Shown: piece after piece, positions 58,624 to 64,000 of the stretch
Layout of the letters: every line of letters starts with the position of its first letter
How positions within the stretch are numbered: the first letter of the stretch is position 1
Assembly: GCF_900113485.1 (NCBI RefSeq)
Contig: NZ_FOPM01000014.1
Coordinates: 1-64,000, forward strand
Direction: 5' to 3'
Origin: Methylobacterium gossipiicola
Lineage (GTDB): Bacteria > Pseudomonadota > Alphaproteobacteria > Rhizobiales > Beijerinckiaceae
Length of the DNA stretch: 64,000 nt
Position numbers and translations under genes: made by a program
Notes under the pieces: model-generated
Seen by the model: the letters and a program-made list of their open reading frames with translations, nothing else
What the model was told of the DNA's origin: nothing
Databases searched by the model: none

Positions 58624-59115
58624 ATGATCCGCTACACCCTCGTCTGCGACGGTGGCCACGATTTCGAGAGCTGGTTCCCGTCGAGCGAATCCTATGACGA
58701 TCAGGCGGCGCGGGGCCTCGTCGCCTGTCCGCTCTGCGGTTCCTCGCGGGTGACGAAGGGGATGATGGCGCCCGCCGTGGCCCGGACCGATCGCGGGGGC
58801 GCGCGTCCCCTCGGTGTCGAGGCTCCGGGGGGCGAGGCGTCCGAGACCCTGCCGGTCGTCGCGCCCCAACCCATGCCCCTGCTGTCGGAGCCCGAGCAGC
58901 GCATCCGCGCCCTGATGCGGGCCGTGCGCGAGCATGTGATCCGCACCGCCGACGATGTCGGCACGGCCTTTCCCGAGGAGGCGCGCCGGATGCATTACGG
59001 CGAGACCCCCGTGCGCCCGATCTACGGCGAGGCCACCCGCGACGAGGCCGAGGCCCTGGTGGAGGAGGGGATCGAGGTCGCGCCCCTGCCGCCTGCCGCC
59101 GACGACCGGCACTGA
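58624..59115 (+). CDS. DUF1178-family protein
   Basis: This 163-residue protein begins MIRYTLVCDGGHDFESWF and has a zinc-ribbon-like CPLCGSS motif. The C-terminal helix carries GTAFPEEARRMHYGE, a segment shared by alphaproteobacterial DUF1178 proteins. The function is unknown. It is 19 bases after the Nit gene in the grxC operon, so a link to thiol or repair metabolism is possible. Confidence 0.88.
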   Translation: MIRYTLVCDGGHDFESWFPSSESYDDQAARGLVACPLCGSSRVTKGMMAPAVARTDRGGARPLGVEAPGGEASETLPVVAPQPMPLLSEPEQRIRALMRAVREHVIRTADDVGTAFPEEARRMHYGETPVRPIYGEATRDEAEALVEEGIEVAPLPPAADDRH

Positions 59116-59118
59116 GAC

Positions 59119-59607
59119 TTACCGCTTGGCGGCGCTCATGCCGGAGACGGATGCGAGCCCGAAGGCCACCACGGCGTTCCACCCGGCGAGGGAGATTCCG
59201 AGGAAGCGCCAAGCGGCCGTGGAGCAGTCGGCCACCCGCGTGGTTTCCAGGGCGGTGCGAAAATCCGCTACCGTCGCGGGCGCCGCGCCGGAGCCGCCGC
59301 CGCAATCCGTCGGGCCGGGCCACAGCGCCCATTCGGCGCCGGCGTGATAGACGCTCAAGCCCGCACCGTAGAGGAGGCCGAGGGCCGCGAGGCCGAGGAC
59401 GAGGCGGCTCGCCCGCTCGGGCAGGACGAGACCGAGGAGGCCGAGGGGAATCGCGGCGTAGTAGGGCAGGCGCTCCGTCAGGCAGAGTTTGCACGGGACG
59501 TAGCCCAGCCAGAACTGGAAGGTGAGGGCGACCGCCAGGGTCACCACCGAAGCCGTCACGAGGAACAGGGCGCCGCGACGCAGGCGCAGCAGGGTCGCGT
59601 AGTTCAT
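59119..59607 (-). CDS. dsbB: Disulfide bond formation protein B
   Basis: This 162-residue inner-membrane protein has four membrane segments. It passes electrons from DsbA to quinone. The first periplasmic Cys pair is in GYVPCKLCLTERLPYY, and the second pair is in PTDCGGG and VADCSTAAWRFLG. It begins directly after the upstream YqaA-type gene with no gap. Confidence 0.92.
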   Translation of the reverse strand: MNYATLLRLRRGALFLVTASVVTLAVALTFQFWLGYVPCKLCLTERLPYYAAIPLGLLGLVLPERASRLVLGLAALGLLYGAGLSVYHAGAEWALWPGPTDCGGGSGAAPATVADFRTALETTRVADCSTAAWRFLGISLAGWNAVVAFGLASVSGMSAAKR

Positions 59608-60189
59608 CTAGAGAAGCACCTTGAACAGCACGAAGCCGAGGATGATGACCGCGACCGCGATGGCCGCGACGACGTTGAGATGCCGGTCGAGCACCCCGCG
59701 GATCTGAACGCCGTAGCGGCCGAGAAGTCCCGCCAGGAGGAAGAATCGCGCGCCACGGGTGATGAGCGACAGCACGACGAACCAGAACAGGTCGTAATGG
59801 GCGAAGCCCGACGTGATGGTGACGAGCTTGAACGGGATCGGCGTCAGCCCCTTCAGCAGGATCACCCAATGGCCGTATTCGGCATAGGACGCCTGGAACG
59901 TCGCGGCCTTCTCGGACAGGCCGTAGACCCGGAAGACCCATTGGCCGATGGAATCGAACAGCAGGGCGCCGATGGCGTAACCGAGGACGCCCCCGGCCAC
60001 GGAGGCCAGGGTGGTGATGAGGGCGTAGAACCACACCCGGTCGGGCCGGCTCACCGCCATGGGTACCATCATCACGTCGGGCGGCACCGGAAAGAACGAG
60101 CTTTCGGCGAACGAGACGGCGCCGAGGGCCCAGGGCGCCGAGGGTTTGCCGGCGAGCGCGAGGATCCATTCGTAGAGGCGGCGGATCAT
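59608..60189 (-). CDS. YqaA-type DedA/VTT-family membrane protein
   Basis: This 193-residue membrane protein has SFAESSFFPVPPDVMMVPM and KGLTPIPFKLVTITSGFA, with hydrophobic helices around them. Those are marks of the YqaA branch of the DedA/SNARE-associated family. DedA proteins take part in lipid carrier recycling or membrane homeostasis; the role of this one is not known. It is contiguous with dsbB (TAG then ATG). Confidence 0.88.
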   Translation of the reverse strand: MIRRLYEWILALAGKPSAPWALGAVSFAESSFFPVPPDVMMVPMAVSRPDRVWFYALITTLASVAGGVLGYAIGALLFDSIGQWVFRVYGLSEKAATFQASYAEYGHWVILLKGLTPIPFKLVTITSGFAHYDLFWFVVLSLITRGARFFLLAGLLGRYGVQIRGVLDRHLNVVAAIAVAVIILGFVLFKVLL

Positions 60190-60920
60190 GGGCGGGTCTG
60201 CATCCGGAGAGGTTTCATCGGGCGATGCCCCTCGAGCACGGCCTTGGCCCTTTGAGCACAGCCGGGGAAGCGTGGCGAGCGGGTTGGGTCGGGAAATCTC
60301 CCCCGGTCGGCAGAGGCGGCCGGCGCCCACCCGCCCCAGAGCGCACCTCGGGAACCGGCGGTTGGCCTACGGGGGGAGACGGCGTTCGGACACGCGCGGG
60401 TCTTGTGTAGATGCCCTCGCGCTCGGGGGGCAATCACCCTTGATGCCAGTGCCGGGCACCGGCACGCGCATCGCCTGAAACGAGAGTGGGTGCCTTTCGA
60501 TCACGCCCAGCGTGTGACCGTTTTCGCGATGGGATCGGGATTGTGGCGAAGCATCGCCTTTGAAGAGCGGCAGCCATCGGTGCTCGATGCCGCGGCGCGA
60601 AGCATGATCGTCGCGTATTGCCTCAGAATGGGACATGCGGTTGTCGGTTGGATGACGCTCGCGCGGGCCGTGCAGGGCGATCTCCTGACCGGAAAGCGGG
60701 GCTGTCGGGAATCGAGATCTGTCTGCAAGGCAAGATAACCTTTGCGTTTATTGAAGCATAGATTTCTCGCAACACCGCGCATAATTTGATATATCCGATA
60801 AAGAAAAGACTAGTTTTGCGACGCCAAAGACTTTCTCTCGCGGCCCGCGTCTGTCACTCATGGCCCCAACAAAGGCCCGGGCGGCACGCTCGTCGGCCGG
60901 GCTTTGCGGGGATGGGTCGA
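60190..60920. other. Gene-poor region upstream of the giant surface-protein gene
   Basis: I find no gene that I can support in these 731 bases. A reading frame at 60403-60738 has no recognised family and no good ribosome site. DNA at about 60735-60845 is markedly AT-richer than the rest and is the likely promoter region of the adhesin. Confidence 0.55.
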
Positions 60921-63900
60921 ATGTCGAACGAGATGGCCGGGACGGTGCGGGGCGATGCGGTGCGGACGGTGTCGCGGTCGCGGCGGTCCGGATTCTTGCT
61001 CGCCTTGGTTGCCTCGACGGCGCTGGTGGCGGTGCCCGCCCTGGCTGCGCCTATTGATGGCATTGAGGAACTCGCTGGCGGCTGGGGCGGCCCGGGCGGC
61101 TACACTGGTTCGAGCGCCGGTCCGAGGCCGTTTGGCGGTGCAGCCGCGGTATCGGGCCCAGGGATGGTCGGCAGTGACGCATGGGATAGCGCGGGCGGCG
61201 GCGGTGGCGGCGGCAGTGGCGATGGCGGCGGTCGCGGCGGTCGCGCGGTCAGTGGCACCAATAACCGCGGCGGCGGTGCGGGCGGAACTCACGGATATTA
61301 TTCCACCGGCAGATTCTATAGCCTCGATGGTCTCGGATCGGCCGGCTCTGCTGGAGTGTCATCCAATCCTTTTGCTGCTTCCGGCGGCGGCGGCGGCGGC
61401 GGCTTCGCGGCCGTGATGGAGCCGTCCGGCAACAATCTGGATATCCTGACAAACTCTCTCACTGGCGGCAGGGGGGGCGACGGCGGCCTCGTGCCTACGC
61501 CGGGTGACGGTGGCAACGGCGGCGGCGGTGGCGGCAGCGGCGGCGGCGGTCTATACATCAAGGGCATCGTTGATACGGTCGGGACGATTGCCGGATCGGC
61601 GGTGGTCACAGGCGGTGCGGGCGGTGCGAGGGGGTCGTCTGGCGCGCTTGCCGGCCGAGGTGGCAGCGGCATTTTCGCCGTCAACAGCGGTGGCGTCACC
61701 ACCCTGACGATCGAATCCGGTGCCACCATCCTCGGCGGCGCTGGTGGGATGTCGAATGGAACGGGCGGCATCGGCATCGGCGGCTCGAACCTGACGCTCG
61801 TTCTCGGGGCAACCGCGAACGTCAGCGGCGGCCTCAGCGGCGATGGAGCGGTTCGCGCCAACGCGATCCAGTTCACCTCCGGCACCAACGTGCTGGAACT
61901 CCAGGGGAACGGCACCGGCTACGCGACCCTCACCGGCAACGTGATCGGCGCAACGGGATCGGGGACATCCAACACCCTGAAGTTCAGCGGTAGGGGCGGC
62001 CAGTTCGACGCCAGCCGCATCGATCTCGTCGGTTCAAACCGCACCGCGCCTTTCAAGAACTTCACCGCCTTTGAGGTTCGCACGGACAATGCCACAGACA
62101 CTTTGGTGATAGACAAGTACCCTGTGGTAACTCCTAATGGAAAGCTTGGCCAATACAAGGATTGGGTCGTTTCCAGGGGCATTCTCCAACTTGGACTCAG
62201 CAGCAGCAGCGCCTCAACGAGCGGAGGAATACAAGGTTCGGTGGTCGTTAAAGATGGGGCCACCCTATCTACTGGCGGGACAGGCAGCGCGATGGCAAGC
62301 GTTGCACAGAACGTTACGATCGAGGGCGGAGGTCATCTCAAGCTTTCGACGGTGAACGGTTCGGTGCCGATCTCCTCGGGGGAGGGATTGAGCCTCGCCT
62401 CGACATCCACCGTCGATGTCACCTTGAATGCACCCAGCAGCACCGCGTTGGCGCAGGTCGGCCTGAACCGAATAGCGGGCAGCGGCAACCTGACTCTCGG
62501 CGGCACACTCAACATCACCAATGCCGGCTCCATGGGCGAGGGCGATTACATCCTCTTCAACTACTTCGGAACGAAATCCGGTGCGCTGACCATCGGCACG
62601 GCGCCGACCGATTTCGAGTACGGGTTCAGCACCACCACCACGACCACCAGGGGCGTCACGACCAGCAACCTCGTTCTCAACGTCTTGGGGGCCGGCCTGT
62701 ACTGGAATGGCGCGACGGTGACGGGCAGCACCGGCCCGGTGACGGGCGGCGACGGCACCTGGACGGCGGGGGGCGCGACTAACTGGACCAATGCCGGCGG
62801 CACAACGAACAGGGCCTGGACCGACGGCAAGGCGGCGCTCTTCGCCGGCCGCCCCGGCACCGTCACGGTGGACAATAGCGGTGTCTCGGCCAAGAGCCTG
62901 GAGTTCGTCACCTCCTACTACCTCATCGCCGGCGGCTCCCTCACCCTCGCGGACGGCGCCAACACGCCGAAGATCAACGTCGACGGCGCGTCGACCTTCG
63001 CCACCGTCTCGGCCCCCGTCGCGGGCAGCCACGGCCTGGAGAAGATCGGGGCCGGCACCCTGGTGCTGTCGGGGGCCAACACCTACACGGGCGACACCGC
63101 CATCACGGCCGGCACCCTGGCCCTCGCGCCGGCGGCCGACGCGACCTATGCGGGGGTGATCTCGGGCGCGGGCGCCTTCGAGAAGGCCGGCGCCGGCACC
63201 CTGATCCTCACGGGCGCCAACACCGTCACGGGCGGCACCACCGTCACGGCGGGCACCCTGCAGGTCGGCGACGGCGGCACCATCGGGTCGATCACCGGCG
63301 ACATCGTCAACAAGGCCACCCTGACGTTCAAGCGGTCGGACGCCGTGACCTTCGCGGGCGCGATCTCGGGCTCGGGCAGCCTCGAGCAGGGGGGCGGCGG
63401 CACCCTCACGCTCACGGGCGCCAACACCTACACGGGCGCGACGACCGTCCGCTCCGGCACCCTCACGGTGGAATCCGCCACCGGGCTCGGCGCCACCGCC
63501 ATCGGCACCACCGTGGCCGCCGGGGCCACCCTGACGTTCCGCAACCCGAACCTCGCCACCAACACCAGCGGCGCCGTCACGCCGCTGACCGTCGCCGCCG
63601 AACCCCTGACCCTGGCGGGAACCGGCGTCGCCGGGACCGGCGCCCTGCGCTTCAGCTCGAGCGCGCTGAGCGGGGGGATCGGCTTCGACGGCGCCATCAC
63701 CCTCGCGGCCGATACGCGGATCGTCAGCGATCCGTGGCCGTTCGGACCGTCGAGCGTCCGCCTCGGCGGCGCCATCACCGGCGTCGGCACCACCCTGACC
63801 GTCTCGGCGGACAATCCGGACACCACCCTTGCCGGCACCCTCGACCTCGGGGCCGGCGGCCTGATCAAGGAGGGGACCGGCTCCCTGACACTGACCCAGG

Positions 63901-64000
63901 CCAACAGCTACACCGGCGGCACGATCGTGAAGGCCGGTTCCCTCACCATCGACAACGGCAAGGCCCTCGGCACCGGTCCGGTGACGGTGCAGGCCGGCAG
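60921..64000 (+). CDS. Giant autotransporter-like surface protein, N-terminal part (cut by window edge)
   Basis: One frame stays open for 1026 codons to the end of the window. The start ATG at 60921 has GGGG 9 bases upstream; in-frame ATGs at 60912 and 60933 are alternatives. A signal peptide ends in ALVAVPALA before APIDG. Residues about 50-230 are Gly/Ser-rich with runs of GGGGG. A beta-helix-type passenger follows, and from about residue 700 on there are autotransporter-associated beta-strand repeats such as GAGTLVLSGANTYTG. No barrel domain is visible, so a C-terminal translocator must lie outside. Adhesion or biofilm formation is the likely role. Confidence 0.85.
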   Translation, partial: MSNEMAGTVRGDAVRTVSRSRRSGFLLALVASTALVAVPALAAPIDGIEELAGGWGGPGGYTGSSAGPRPFGGAAAVSGPGMVGSDAWDSAGGGGGGGSGDGGGRGGRAVSGTNNRGGGAGGTHGYYSTGRFYSLDGLGSAGSAGVSSNPFAASGGGGGGGFAAVMEPSGNNLDILTNSLTGGRGGDGGLVPTPGDGGNGGGGGGSGGGGLYIKGIVDTVGTIAGSAVVTGGAGGARGSSGALAGRGGSGIFAVNSGGVTTLTIESGATILGGAGGMSNGTGGIGIGGSNLTLVLGATANVSGGLSGDGAVRANAIQFTSGTNVLELQGNGTGYATLTGNVIGATGSGTSNTLKFSGRGGQFDASRIDLVGSNRTAPFKNFTAFEVRTDNATDTLVIDKYPVVTPNGKLGQYKDWVVSRGILQLGLSSSSASTSGGIQGSVVVKDGATLSTGGTGSAMASVAQNVTIEGGGHLKLSTVNGSVPISSGEGLSLASTSTVDVTLNAPSSTALAQVGLNRIAGSGNLTLGGTLNITNAGSMGEGDYILFNYFGTKSGALTIGTAPTDFEYGFSTTTTTTRGVTTSNLVLNVLGAGLYWNGATVTGSTGPVTGGDGTWTAGGATNWTNAGGTTNRAWTDGKAALFAGRPGTVTVDNSGVSAKSLEFVTSYYLIAGGSLTLADGANTPKINVDGASTFATVSAPVAGSHGLEKIGAGTLVLSGANTYTGDTAITAGTLALAPAADATYAGVISGAGAFEKAGAGTLILTGANTVTGGTTVTAGTLQVGDGGTIGSITGDIVNKATLTFKRSDAVTFAGAISGSGSLEQGGGGTLTLTGANTYTGATTVRSGTLTVESATGLGATAIGTTVAAGATLTFRNPNLATNTSGAVTPLTVAAEPLTLAGTGVAGTGALRFSSSALSGGIGFDGAITLAADTRIVSDPWPFGPSSVRLGGAITGVGTTLTVSADNPDTTLAGTLDLGAGGLIKEGTGSLTLTQANSYTGGTIVKAGSLTIDNGKALGTGPVTVQAG
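63031..63945 (+). repeat. Autotransporter-associated beta-strand repeats
   Basis: At least four copies of a GxGxLxLxGANTYTG-like unit start near 63045, 63186, 63390 and 63870. The spacing is irregular (about 140 to 480 bases), so the copies are protein repeats rather than a DNA tandem array. Confidence 0.85.

Noticed and set aside
60403..60738. Possible 111-residue protein in the gap before the adhesin
   Set aside because: No recognisable domain, no good ribosome site, and Arg/Cys-rich composition in its first part typical of chance frames.
61190..61560. Simple GGC-rich repeats as a possible CRISPR or satellite array
   Set aside because: The repeats encode Gly/Ser runs in one open frame, with no unique spacers or fixed unit length.

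Overview
This 64 kb window is high-GC DNA with dense short-spaced operons. It looks like an alphaproteobacterium of the Hyphomicrobiales, most plausibly a Methylobacterium-type organism. The grounds are the ffs-dnaX-ybaB neighbourhood, CpdR, an HWE-family histidine kinase, a DUF1127 mini-protein, a GCG/CRPN secreted peptide and B12-dependent methylmalonyl-CoA mutase. The genus is an inference from gene content, not proven. No phage, IS element, CRISPR array or tRNA gene was seen.

Layout. (1) 1-7.6 kb: three tandem chemoreceptor genes with nearly identical signalling ends, then cheW-cheR-cheB. There is no cheA or cheY in the window. (2) 7.8-11.4 kb: a small secreted peptide gene and a large GAF/PAS HWE histidine kinase. 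(3) 11.8-36.9 kb: a glycine betaine island. On the plus strand lie gbcA-gbcB-dgcA-dgcB-etfA-etfB and a YbaK/ProXp-type deacylase gene. On the minus strand lie soxB-soxD-soxA-soxG-sdaA. Between and beyond them are a GbdR-like AraC regulator, a dCache chemoreceptor, an outer-membrane barrel protein and a ProV-ProW-ProX importer. Together they predict sensing, import and stepwise demethylation: betaine to dimethylglycine to sarcosine to glycine, with C1 units released as formaldehyde or methylene-folate. SdaA would take glycine-derived serine to pyruvate. (4) 37.2-48.2 kb: housekeeping genes (moeB-like, dapE, truA, fmt, def, recR, pckA, ybaB, dnaX, SRP RNA) plus one unrecognised membrane protein. 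(5) 48.3-60.2 kb: mixed genes including comM, an ArsR/desaturase pair with clear operators, manC, methylmalonyl-CoA mutase, an N-formylglutamate amidohydrolase homologue, cpdR, grxC, a nitrilase homologue, dsbB and a YqaA-type membrane protein. (6) 60.9 kb to the end: the 5' part of a giant surface protein with glycine-rich and autotransporter beta-strand repeats, cut by the window edge.

The points most worth a second look are: the complete betaine sense-import-degrade island; a dimethylglycine demethylase lacking one expected cluster cysteine; a desaturase-like protein lacking the second histidine box behind a pair of ArsR palindromes; homogenised tandem chemoreceptors, one soluble with 90-residue internal repeats; and the mosaic adhesin.
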